Source: Gemmatimonas sp. UBA2094 (GTDB taxonomy: Bacteria > Gemmatimonadota > Gemmatimonadetes > Gemmatimonadales > Gemmatimonadaceae). Taken from it: a stretch of DNA of 6,064 nucleotides. Positions within the stretch are counted from its first letter, which is position 1, and every line of letters starts with the position of its first letter. The stretch covers positions 1 through 6,064 of the forward strand of contig DCZC01000012.1 of assembly GCA_002331565.1 (NCBI GenBank), read 5' to 3'. This document shows positions 1 to 6,064 of this stretch, piece by piece. Both the position numbers and the translations under genes were made by a program. A model generated the notes under the pieces. It searched no databases. It saw only the letters and a program-made list of their open reading frames with translations, and had not been told where the DNA came from.

Positions 1-774
1 TTCCGCCTCGAGATCCATGGGGCGCATCGCCCCCACGCGCCCAGGGCCACTCGTGTTGGAGAACCACACGTTGATCAGCGACGTGAGCACGTGCAGGTGC
101 TTCGACTTGGGCAGATGGTTCAGGAACCACAGTATCAGCAGGGCATGAATCCACCACATCGTGCGCGCCATCACGTGCGCCGTGTCGGCGCTCATGCCGG
201 AAAACAGCGGCAGCAGCACGGCGGTGATCACCCGTCCGCTGGACTCGGCGCCCGGCTGCTTCGCTTCACCCACGAACAGGAGCAGCAGCGTGATCATGAG
301 CACCGCGATCACGCTGAGAATGAGCACGGCCTCGGCACTGTGCACCGCGTCGACCGTGAACCGCTTCGGCCTGATCACCAGGCGGCGATACAGCAGGTAG
401 CACACCGGAATGAGCACGAACACCGCGAACACTTCCTGCGAGAACAGGTAGGGCACGTACAGCAGCTGCGGCAGGATCACGTTCCAGGTGAAGGGCGTAT
501 AGAGCCCCTGGATCATGATTTCGACAGTGCCCAGCCCCAATACGCAGAAGCCCCAGAAGACGAGGGCGTGCATGAGGCCACCCAGCGGATCACGCAGGAT
601 CTTTGTCTGCGCGAGGCCGATGAGCAGGAAATTCTTGGTGCGGATATCGGGGTAATCGGTGCGGACTTCGTCCTTGGCGAGCTTGAGCCAACGGACGAGC
701 CGCTGCGCCTGCTGTGAAAACATCCACAGCCCGCCGGCGAGAATCACCGCGAAAACGTAGTTCTGCAGGGTCAT
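1..774 (-). CDS. etfD: EtfD-like ETF:(mena)quinone oxidoreductase, membrane N-terminal part (3' end outside window)
   Basis: The minus strand stays open from an ATG at 774-772 to base 1, giving 258 codons with no stop; the frame is closed upstream by the lipoprotein's TAA at 831-829. The protein starts MTLQNYVFAVILAGG and shows about five hydrophobic segments (near residues 5-25, 63-88, 108-130, 145-168 and 202-221), the layout of the NarI-like cytochrome b domain. Histidines at 69 (GGLMHALVFWGF), 145, 210, 226 and 228 are candidate heme b ligands. The stretch LPKSKHLHVLTSLINVWF (221-238), followed by PMDLEAE (252-258), resembles the junction to the ferredoxin and CCG-type cysteine-rich domains in heterodisulfide-reductase-related Fe-S proteins. 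In that family (mycobacterial EtfD, bacterial EMO), the enzyme takes electrons from EtfAB and reduces menaquinone at the inner membrane. The nearby etfBA supports this role. The Fe-S half is unseen, so a related membrane Fe-S oxidoreductase cannot be excluded. Confidence 0.85.
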   Translation of the reverse strand, partial: MTLQNYVFAVILAGGLWMFSQQAQRLVRWLKLAKDEVRTDYPDIRTKNFLLIGLAQTKILRDPLGGLMHALVFWGFCVLGLGTVEIMIQGLYTPFTWNVILPQLLYVPYLFSQEVFAVFVLIPVCYLLYRRLVIRPKRFTVDAVHSAEAVLILSVIAVLMITLLLLFVGEAKQPGAESSGRVITAVLLPLFSGMSADTAHVMARTMWWIHALLILWFLNHLPKSKHLHVLTSLINVWFSNTSGPGRVGAMRPMDLEAE

Positions 775-828
775 GGCGCGAAAATTCGCGCGTCGCCGGC
801 CTTTCGGCGAGGGGCGCCGCGGGCGGTC
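775..828 (-). promoter_or_regulatory. Structured leader between lipoprotein gene and etfD
   Basis: This 54-nt spacer holds two inverted repeats. One pairs TCGCCG (793-798) with CGGCGA (805-810). The other pairs GCGCGAA (776-782) with TTCGCGC (785-791) and touches the etfD ATG. No Shine-Dalgarno sequence lies at normal distance from that ATG. On the coding strand the only purine-rich candidate is AAAGG at 804-800, which falls in the loop of the first repeat, 25 nt before the start. Folding of the second, 16-nt repeat would bring it to about 9 nt. Neither hairpin is followed by a T tract, so a terminator is unlikely. The repeats are plain in the sequence; a role in translation is inference. Confidence 0.4.
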
Positions 829-1998
829 TTATCGCGGGACACGCCTGAACACCCGCGCCCCGCTGGTGGCAAACCGGCCGTCGTAGCTGCCGGTGAGCGA
901 ATCGCCGGCCAGGCGTGCGGTGAAGACCGCCACCGTGTCGGCGCTCGAGTTGGCCGCCAGCGTCACGAGCCGCAGCGTTTCACTGCGCAGGGTCCCCAAC
1001 AGATACCGTCGCGGCGCCGTGACTTCACGCCCGCTCACGGAACTGGCCGTGGGACCGTTCACATCGATCCACAGGTCGATGTCCACCGTCGCTCCCGACG
1101 CGCTGGTACCGCGCCATCGTGCATCGAGGGGGTACCGCGTGTCCTCGGTCACCGTTACGTCGCGTCGCAGGATGTTCACGAGGCTCCCGAACAGCCCGAC
1201 GCCTCCCCGCACGCTGCTGATCAGCCCCGTCCCGCCGAACGGATCGTTCCCGGAGCGATTGTAGTCGTAGAAGTTGGCATCGACGGCCACGACGCTCGTG
1301 GTCTGGACGAATCCGGGGAACCAGAGCGACGGCAAGCCGGGTGCGAAAAAGTTACGCAGCCTACCGTCGAGGGCGAACTGCGTGGAATCGGAGAACAGCG
1401 CCCACGGTCCGTAGGGCGTCTCCACGCGAACGGCGTAGCGGCGCGCGGCCGTCACCGGCGCCCATCGCAGGACCAGGGTGTCGCGCCCCCGGTTGAGCGA
1501 GAGCGGCACCGGTACGGCCCCATCCCCCGGCGTCCATCCGGGGGGTGCACCCGGCACCTGTGTTTCGCCCGTCACGACGCGACCGTCCATGGCACGAATC
1601 CGCAGCCGATACCGACGGCCCGGCTGCACGGCGAGTTGCCCACGCGGGATCACGTACCGGCCCGTGGCGCGCGTGCGCACGACGGTTTCCGTAGCGCGCA
1701 CCCCCACACTGTCGCCATCGGTCAGCAAACGCACATCGGCACCCGTGAGAGGCGACCCGCCGGCGGTACGGATGGGATCGAGCGGGTCGAACCGGAGACC
1801 GTCGTTGATGTCCACCCGCCCGGTGAGCGACGCCTCCACCAGCACCACCTGCTCGTCGGCATCGGGATTGAGCACCGCATGCACCACGATGGACGCGGCG
1901 GGCGACGTGACCTCCACGGGGGCCGCCTCACAGGCGACGAGCGACGCCACGAGCAGCACGATCGCCCACGGCCTTGTCGTGCGGGTGGGGATCACCAT
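829..1998 (-). CDS. DUF4249-type outer-membrane lipoprotein, partner of the TonB-dependent receptor
   Basis: The 389-aa product begins MVIPTRTTRPWAIVLLVASL and then VACEA, a lipoprotein signal: arginines at 6 and 9, a hydrophobic core, and a lipobox LVAC with the lipidated cysteine at 23. Residue 24 is Glu, not Asp, consistent with outer-membrane sorting. The mature part matches the DUF4249 style: SIVVHAVLNPDADEQVVLVE (36-55) as first strand, GADVRLL, ATGRYVIPRG (111-120), PGRRYRLRI (126-134), then VRGGVGLFGSLV (263-274), the glycine-rich block I take to be near the usual family end. About 100 further residues (roughly 285-389) look like an added beta-rich domain with LAGDSLTGSYDG (363-374). 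The start overlaps the receptor stop by 7 nt, with GGAG 10 nt upstream (2012-2009), so the two are probably translated together. DUF4249 proteins commonly sit next to TonB-dependent receptors, but their exact function and ligand are unknown. Confidence 0.82.
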   Translation of the reverse strand: MVIPTRTTRPWAIVLLVASLVACEAAPVEVTSPAASIVVHAVLNPDADEQVVLVEASLTGRVDINDGLRFDPLDPIRTAGGSPLTGADVRLLTDGDSVGVRATETVVRTRATGRYVIPRGQLAVQPGRRYRLRIRAMDGRVVTGETQVPGAPPGWTPGDGAVPVPLSLNRGRDTLVLRWAPVTAARRYAVRVETPYGPWALFSDSTQFALDGRLRNFFAPGLPSLWFPGFVQTTSVVAVDANFYDYNRSGNDPFGGTGLISSVRGGVGLFGSLVNILRRDVTVTEDTRYPLDARWRGTSASGATVDIDLWIDVNGPTASSVSGREVTAPRRYLLGTLRSETLRLVTLAANSSADTVAVFTARLAGDSLTGSYDGRFATSGARVFRRVPR

Positions 1999-2012
1999 GA
2001 AACCGTCACTCC
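1992..2012 (-). promoter_or_regulatory. Stop-start overlap and ribosome binding site coupling receptor and lipoprotein
   Basis: The coding strand reads ATGGTGA at 1998-1992: ATG starts the lipoprotein and the final TGA stops the receptor in another frame. A GGAG at 2012-2009 lies 10 nt before the ATG, inside the receptor's last codons. This arrangement favours translational coupling and a fixed ratio of the two proteins. Confidence 0.7.
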
Positions 2013-4265
2013 GGCCGTAGGGATGAACGGAAACTGCGAAATGGCCGTTCGCGTGGGCGGATTGTCGGCGTAGTCGAAGAAGTACGTGAACACGTTACGC
2101 GCATTGTATGCATTCACGATGGACACGTACGGCGCCCACGTGCGCTTGCCGGGTTTCGTACGCGTGACACTGAGATCGAGGCGTTGGAAGAGCGGGAAAC
2201 GCGCCGCGTTGCGCACGCCGCCGATGGGCTCCCGTGAAATGTCGAGATTGCCGGTACTGAAGCTGTTCGTGATGGGGTTGTAGCGGCGCCGCACCAGCTG
2301 CCCCACGACGTCGGTGAAGGGCGTGCCGGTGCCCACCCCGAGCCGCACCCCGTAACTCCAGACCCCGCCGGGCCGGAACGACGACACCACATTGAGGTTG
2401 TGCCGGCGATCCTGCACGGGCGCGAAGCGGCCGTCGGGACCGTTTCGCCAGTTCACGGCGAACGAATACGCGACCCACCCCGATACCCGCTGACTCTCGA
2501 GTTGGCGCACCAGCACATCGGTGCCGTACGAGTCACCGGTGGTGACGATGAACTCGTCACCGAGCACGTCGGGATCATTGAACAGATTCGACGATGGCAG
2601 CTGGCGATACCGCTTGCTCCACCCTTCCACGCGAACGAAGCGGCTGCCGCCCCACCACTTTTCGGCGCCGAGACTGCCCTGCCACGCGCTGGACACCGGC
2701 GTGTTGCGGTCGGCCGTGAGCCAGAAGTCGAAGATGCGCACCGGTGCCTGCTCGTTGCGCAGCGCCGGAGTCCACTGCGTCGTGCGGCCGCCTGCCACCG
2801 TGACCGCAAGGTCTGGCGAGGCGAACCATTTGAGCGACACCCGCGGCGACAACCCGCTCCAGCCCGTCCCGGTCACGGTTTCGCCGCGCATGCCGAGTCG
2901 CGTAATGAGCCGGCGGCCGCGAATGGTGTGATCCACGTACAGCGAGGCGGCCGACGGTCGCTGCGCCACATCGAGAATGGGATCGTTCGAAGCCGCCGCA
3001 CCGATGTCGAACCGTGTGCGCAGCCCCGACCAATCGTACCCCATCAGCGTCTCGTGATTGCCACGCCACCGTGTGAGCTCGCCCCACGCGCGCGAATCAC
3101 CGAGACGGTTGGCAAAGCGCAGCGACCCGGACCCGAGGTCGAGATTGGTGGAGAAACCGGTCCACGACACCCGCTGCATGACGCGCGTGGAGTCTCCGCC
3201 CCACCGCGCGCCCAGCGGCTGCGTGTAAGCCATGCCCACGAGTACATTGCCCCAGTCGAAGAGCAGTTCGCCGCCGCCGGCCTGAGACGAATCGCCAAAC
3301 GCGGCCAGCGACGCGTCGAGCACATCGCGACCACGATACGCCGTGAGTGAGGCGACACCACCGTTGGGCAGCGTGTGCCGCAGGTGCGCCTGCATGTCGG
3401 TGAAGTAGTACGGCAGCTGCCGCTCGCTCAGCAGCGCCACGAACCGGTCGGCGTATGTGCGCCGCGCCGCCACGTTCCAGCTCGTGCTGCCGCGCACCGT
3501 TCCCCCGAGCGACAACGTGCTGGCGAGTACGGACACCGACGCCGCCCCGTGCACGCCACTGCGCGCCTCCGCCTTGGGCACCACGCTCAGCACGCTCGAC
3601 AAGCGGGAGCCGTATCGCGCCGGGAACCCTCCGGGCAGCAATTCGAACTCCCCCACCGTTTCGTCGATGAACGTGCCGAACAGGCCACCCAGGTGGAATG
3701 GGTTGTAGATGGGAAATCCATCGAGCAACACGAGGTTCTGATCGCTCTCCCCGCCGCGCACGTTGTAGCCAGCGGTGAAGTCGTTGGTGGCCACCACTCC
3801 GGGCAGCAGCTGCACCACCCGCAGCACGTCGGGTTCTCCGATGACCGGGACCCGTTTGAGCGTCTCGCCCCGCACACTCACGACGCTTGGGCTCCCCGAC
3901 AGACGAAACTGATCCCGCTCGGCGGCGGCCGCCGCCACCTTCACGGCCTGCAACCGCGCCGTCGAAGGCTGCAGTGCCACCGTGACGCGCACCGTATCGT
4001 TGGCGCGGACCACCACGGAGATCGTGTCGCTGCGGAAGCCAATTCGCGAGACGATCAGCCGCGCGGTACCAGCCGGCACGGCCGGCAATACGAAGCGACC
4101 GTCGTCGCCGACCAAGGTGCCCACGCGGGTGCCGCGCACGACCACCGCGGCCGAGGCGACCGGTTGTCGCGTCGCGGCATCGAACACCTGTCCCGCTACC
4201 ACGCCGGTGGAATCGGACGCGAGGCGAGCCGCCTGCAGGATGACGGAAAACAGAAGAGGCAACAT
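1992..4265 (-). CDS. TonB-dependent outer-membrane receptor with N-terminal carboxypeptidase-regulatory-like domain
   Basis: From the ATG at 4265-4263 the protein has 757 residues (numbering below). It opens with MLPLLFSVILQAARLASDS, a hydrophobic export signal. A carboxypeptidase-regulatory-like beta-sandwich follows at about 20-101 (GQVFDAATRQPVASAAVVVRG, DDGRFVLPAVPAG, RIGFRS). LQAVKV (105-110) resembles a TonB box. The plug, about 127-230, includes YNVRGGESDQNLVLLDG (167-183) and PARYGSRLSSVLSV (215-228). The rest is a beta-barrel beginning near ARRTYADRF (267-275) and ending in an aromatic residue (GVTVSW), as expected for outer-membrane assembly. Such receptors import large or scarce ligands using TonB-ExbBD energy; this ligand is unknown. 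The overlapping DUF4249 gene is the likely partner. The start is uncertain: in-frame TTG (4307, 4292) and GTG (4298, 4283) codons lie upstream. TTG 4307 sits in a hairpin. GTG 4283 would add an arginine to the signal's n-region. No good Shine-Dalgarno sequence precedes the ATG. Confidence 0.9.
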   Translation of the reverse strand: MLPLLFSVILQAARLASDSTGVVAGQVFDAATRQPVASAAVVVRGTRVGTLVGDDGRFVLPAVPAGTARLIVSRIGFRSDTISVVVRANDTVRVTVALQPSTARLQAVKVAAAAAERDQFRLSGSPSVVSVRGETLKRVPVIGEPDVLRVVQLLPGVVATNDFTAGYNVRGGESDQNLVLLDGFPIYNPFHLGGLFGTFIDETVGEFELLPGGFPARYGSRLSSVLSVVPKAEARSGVHGAASVSVLASTLSLGGTVRGSTSWNVAARRTYADRFVALLSERQLPYYFTDMQAHLRHTLPNGGVASLTAYRGRDVLDASLAAFGDSSQAGGGELLFDWGNVLVGMAYTQPLGARWGGDSTRVMQRVSWTGFSTNLDLGSGSLRFANRLGDSRAWGELTRWRGNHETLMGYDWSGLRTRFDIGAAASNDPILDVAQRPSAASLYVDHTIRGRRLITRLGMRGETVTGTGWSGLSPRVSLKWFASPDLAVTVAGGRTTQWTPALRNEQAPVRIFDFWLTADRNTPVSSAWQGSLGAEKWWGGSRFVRVEGWSKRYRQLPSSNLFNDPDVLGDEFIVTTGDSYGTDVLVRQLESQRVSGWVAYSFAVNWRNGPDGRFAPVQDRRHNLNVVSSFRPGGVWSYGVRLGVGTGTPFTDVVGQLVRRRYNPITNSFSTGNLDISREPIGGVRNAARFPLFQRLDLSVTRTKPGKRTWAPYVSIVNAYNARNVFTYFFDYADNPPTRTAISQFPFIPTAGVTVSW

Positions 4266-4292
4266 GCGGGAAGAGAAAGACACAAAGACCAA

Positions 4293-4322
4293 CGCCACGA
4301 CTTCCAAACGGAAGCCGTGGCG
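4293..4322 (-). terminator. Strong stem-loop after etfA, probable intrinsic terminator or attenuator
   Basis: Bases 4293-4305 pair with 4310-4322 to give a 13-bp stem with a 4-nt loop (GUUU in the minus-strand transcript). The single non-Watson-Crick pair would be a G-U wobble in that transcript, but an A-C mismatch in plus-strand RNA, which favours minus-strand function. It begins 27 nt after the etfA TGA. The next 22 nt of the transcript contain 14 U and no A, but the U run is interrupted (UUGGUCUUUGUG), so termination may be partial. It could also protect the etfBA mRNA 3' end, or hide the GGAAG in its 3' arm that lies 8 nt before a possible TTG start (4292-4290). Confidence 0.65.
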
Positions 4323-4349
4323 CGGTGGATCCCTACCGGGCGAAGAAAA

Positions 4350-5339
4350 TCAGCCCTGCGCCCGCACCTGCTTCACTGCGTCGGTGAGCGCCGGCATGAT
4401 CTCGAACACGTCCCCCACGATGCCGTAGTCGGCCACCTTGAAGATGGGGGCATCCTTGTCCTTGTTGATCGCGACGATCGTCTTGCTCGTGCGCATGCCG
4501 GCGAGGTGCTGAATGGCGCCGGAAATACCGACGGCAACGTACAGGTTGGGACTCACATTGCGCCCCGTCTGACCGATCTGGTCCGAGTGCGGACGCCACC
4601 CTTCGTCGGTGACCGCGCGCGTGGCGCCCACGGCCGCGTTCCCGAAGGCATCGGCGAGATCTTCGCACAGCCTGAAGTGCTCGGCGGCCTTGAGGCCGCG
4701 ACCACCGGCCACGATCACCGGCGCATCGTTGAGATCGATCTTGCCGGTGTTCCCCTGCTTGAGCTCCACCACCTTCACGCGCGACGCCGACGGATCCTTG
4801 GCGCTCGTGATGGCCTCCGTGGCCAGCGGCCGGGCATGTACCACCGGCTGAAACGCCGCGGGACGCACCGACAGCACCGCGGGCGAACCCGTGAGCGTGA
4901 GCGTCGCGATGGTCTTGCCGTTCATGTTGAAGTGCTGCCCCACCACGTTGCCACCGTCCACGGTGAAGCCCGTGAGATCGGGGGCGAGTCCGCTGCCCAG
5001 CTTGGCGGCCACGCGGGGCGAGAGATCGCGCCCCTGCGCGGTGGCGCTGAACACCGCGAAGGCGTATGCACCGCCGGAGAGTCGCTGGGCCAGCGTCGCC
5101 GCCAGCGCTTCCGGGTTGTACTGCGCGAATCCGGCATGCTCGAGCACGAGCACACTGTCGGCGCCATACTCGGCCAGTGCACCGGCCTTCGCACCGATGC
5201 CCACGTCTCCCGCGAGCACGGCGTGCACGCTGCCACCGCCCGCGAGATCAGCGAGCTGGCGCCCGGCCGTCACGGCCTCGAGTGCGACCTTGCGCAGGTC
5301 ACCCGCGCGGACTTCGGCAAAAACGAGAACGTTGGCCAT
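4350..5339 (-). CDS. etfA: Electron transfer flavoprotein subunit alpha
   Basis: The 329-aa protein is full length for the family. The N-terminal half (MANVLVFAEVRAGDLRKVAL onward) is the alpha/beta ETF domain, with FSATAQGRDLSPRVAAKLG (97-115) and GLAPDLTG (117-124). The C-terminal FAD domain shows VIVAGGRG (208-215), GATRAVTDEGW (238-248), QIGQTG (254-259), VGISGAIQHLAG (270-281), INKD (291-294) and ADYGIVGD (303-310), the conserved FAD-binding signatures. With EtfB it forms a soluble heterodimer that accepts electrons from acyl-CoA and related dehydrogenases in the cytoplasm and delivers them to a membrane quinone reductase, here probably the EtfD encoded downstream. The gene starts 3 nt after the etfB stop; GAAGG (5355-5351) lies 11 nt before the ATG. 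Co-transcription with etfB is nearly certain. All key motifs are intact. An electron-bifurcating ETF is less likely given the EtfD neighbour. Confidence 0.97.
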   Translation of the reverse strand: MANVLVFAEVRAGDLRKVALEAVTAGRQLADLAGGGSVHAVLAGDVGIGAKAGALAEYGADSVLVLEHAGFAQYNPEALAATLAQRLSGGAYAFAVFSATAQGRDLSPRVAAKLGSGLAPDLTGFTVDGGNVVGQHFNMNGKTIATLTLTGSPAVLSVRPAAFQPVVHARPLATEAITSAKDPSASRVKVVELKQGNTGKIDLNDAPVIVAGGRGLKAAEHFRLCEDLADAFGNAAVGATRAVTDEGWRPHSDQIGQTGRNVSPNLYVAVGISGAIQHLAGMRTSKTIVAINKDKDAPIFKVADYGIVGDVFEIMPALTDAVKQVRAQG

Positions 5340-5342
5340 GGC

Positions 5343-6064
5343 TCAGAGCACCTTCGCTTCGATCTGGAGGAGACGCACGAGTTCGGGTACGGCCGCGGCG
5401 CTGTCGCCGAGGATGCGGCCTGCGGCGCGCTCGGGGGGCAGCGCCATCTTCGTGACCGACACCTTGATGTCACCCAACTGCGCGGGCTTCACGTCGAGCG
5501 GCTTCTTCTTGGCCGCCATGATGCCCTTGAGGCTCGGCAGCCGTTCCTTGTTGAGCCCGTCGTCGATGGTGAGCAGCGCAGGGAGCGGGAACTCCACCAC
5601 TTCGCTCGCGCCCTCCAGCTGACGCTCTGCGCGACCGGTGCCGCCGCTGATCTCCAGCTTGCACACGTTGGTCACGCAGGCCAGATCGAGCAGCTCCGCC
5701 ACCATCGGGCCCGTCATCTGATTCATCGAATCGATGGCGATGCGGCCCATGAGCACGAGGTCGTAGCCGCCTTCCTTCAGCTCCGCCGCCAGCGCACGGG
5801 CCACGGCGAGACCGTCCGCCGGCACCGACGCAGCCTGCAACAACACGCCGCGATCGGCCCCCATCGCGAGCGCCTTGCGGATCTGCTCCTGCGCCGAGTC
5901 GGGGCCGAGGCAGATGGCGACGACTTCACCGGCGTTGCCGTTCTTTTCCTTGAGTTGAAGCCCCGCCTCGATAGCCCAGAGGTCGAAGTCGTTCACGTCG
6001 TACTTGAGCCCCGCCTCATCCACGCGCGTGCCGTCGGCCGCGATCGCGAACTTGGTTTCCATCA
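5343..6064 (-). CDS. etfB: Electron transfer flavoprotein subunit beta (5' end outside window)
   Basis: The frame is open to the window edge. Residue numbers here start at the first methionine in view (6062-6060), but that ATG is probably internal: EtfB proteins normally begin with a strand of the type MKIxVxxKxVPD, which is missing, and the preceding codon (bases 6064-6063 seen, xTG) is also open. About a dozen residues are probably lost. Visible family features are YDVNDFDLWAIEAGLQLKE (21-39), QIRKALAMGADR (60-71), the nucleotide-binding GRIAIDSMNQMTGPMVAELL (106-125), AERQLEGASEVVEFPLPALL (145-164, the EtfB signature region) and LPSLKGIMAAKKKP (175-188). The last matches the recognition loop used to dock on partner dehydrogenases. 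EtfB supports EtfA in binding cofactor and receives electrons from flavin dehydrogenases such as those of fatty-acid beta-oxidation. It is the first gene in view of the etfB-etfA unit, and its TGA is 3 nt from etfA. Confidence 0.96.
   Translation of the reverse strand, partial: METKFAIAADGTRVDEAGLKYDVNDFDLWAIEAGLQLKEKNGNAGEVVAICLGPDSAQEQIRKALAMGADRGVLLQAASVPADGLAVARALAAELKEGGYDLVLMGRIAIDSMNQMTGPMVAELLDLACVTNVCKLEISGGTGRAERQLEGASEVVEFPLPALLTIDDGLNKERLPSLKGIMAAKKKPLDVKPAQLGDIKVSVTKMALPPERAAGRILGDSAAAVPELVRLLQIEAKVL

Noticed and set aside
91..717. A 208-codon plus-strand frame with a very His/Gln/Glu-rich product
   Set aside because: It is the antisense shadow of the EtfD membrane domain, whose minus-strand frame has membrane segments and conserved histidines. 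The low-complexity composition comes from the complement of Leu/Val codons.
793..810. Hairpin after the lipoprotein gene as an intrinsic terminator
   Set aside because: The stem is only 6 bp and is followed by GC-rich sequence, not a T tract, on either strand.
1478..2073. Two overlapping plus-strand frames opposite the lipoprotein gene
   Set aside because: Both are antisense to the lipoprotein's coding sequence and have Ser/Thr/Arg/Pro- or His/Arg-rich products without domains.
2400..3350. A 316-codon open frame on the plus strand opposite the receptor gene
   Set aside because: It lies wholly antisense to a convincing receptor. Its translation is rich in Arg, Pro, Ala and His with no recognisable domain, as expected for a shadow frame in GC-rich DNA.
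4891..5622. A 243-codon plus-strand frame opposite etfA and etfB
   Set aside because: It spans the junction of two well-supported genes on the other strand and gives a Ser/Ala/Pro-rich product with no family features.
6060..6062. ATG at 6062-6060 as the true etfB start
   Set aside because: The normal EtfB N-terminal strand with the VPD motif would be missing, and the frame is still open at the window edge, so this is most likely an internal methionine.

Overview
This 6,064-base, strongly GC-rich window comes from a bacterium with an outer membrane. The best guess is a member of the Gemmatimonadota. The basis is a TonB-dependent receptor with an N-terminal carboxypeptidase-regulatory-like domain paired with a DUF4249-type lipoprotein, beside a menaquinone-type ETF system, all in high-GC DNA. 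This is a judgement from protein style; no rRNA or other marker is present.

All five genes lie on the minus strand and read from the right edge to the left: etfB (5' end cut off by the window), etfA, a TonB-dependent outer-membrane receptor, a DUF4249 lipoprotein, and the membrane N-terminal half of an EtfD-like (Fe-S)/heme ETF:quinone oxidoreductase whose 3' end is cut off at base 1. Coding density is almost complete. The gaps are 3 nt (etfB-etfA), about 84 nt (etfA-receptor, with a strong hairpin), a 7-nt overlap (receptor-lipoprotein) and 54 nt (lipoprotein-etfD, with two small inverted repeats).

EtfB and EtfA form the soluble FAD-containing electron-transfer flavoprotein, which takes electrons from acyl-CoA and related dehydrogenases. 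EtfD would accept them at the inner membrane and pass them to (mena)quinone. The receptor and lipoprotein are a typical outer-membrane pair, probably for TonB-driven uptake of an unknown ligand. Their place between etfBA and etfD is the main oddity. A 13-bp stem-loop just after etfA suggests that etfBA transcription ends or is attenuated there, so the five genes may not be one simple operon.

I found no tRNA, rRNA, CRISPR array, insertion sequence or long repeat. Nothing here is clearly a new biological system. The most interesting points are the interrupted etf cluster, the hairpin over the possible receptor starts, an apparent extra C-terminal domain on the DUF4249 lipoprotein, and the structured leader before etfD.
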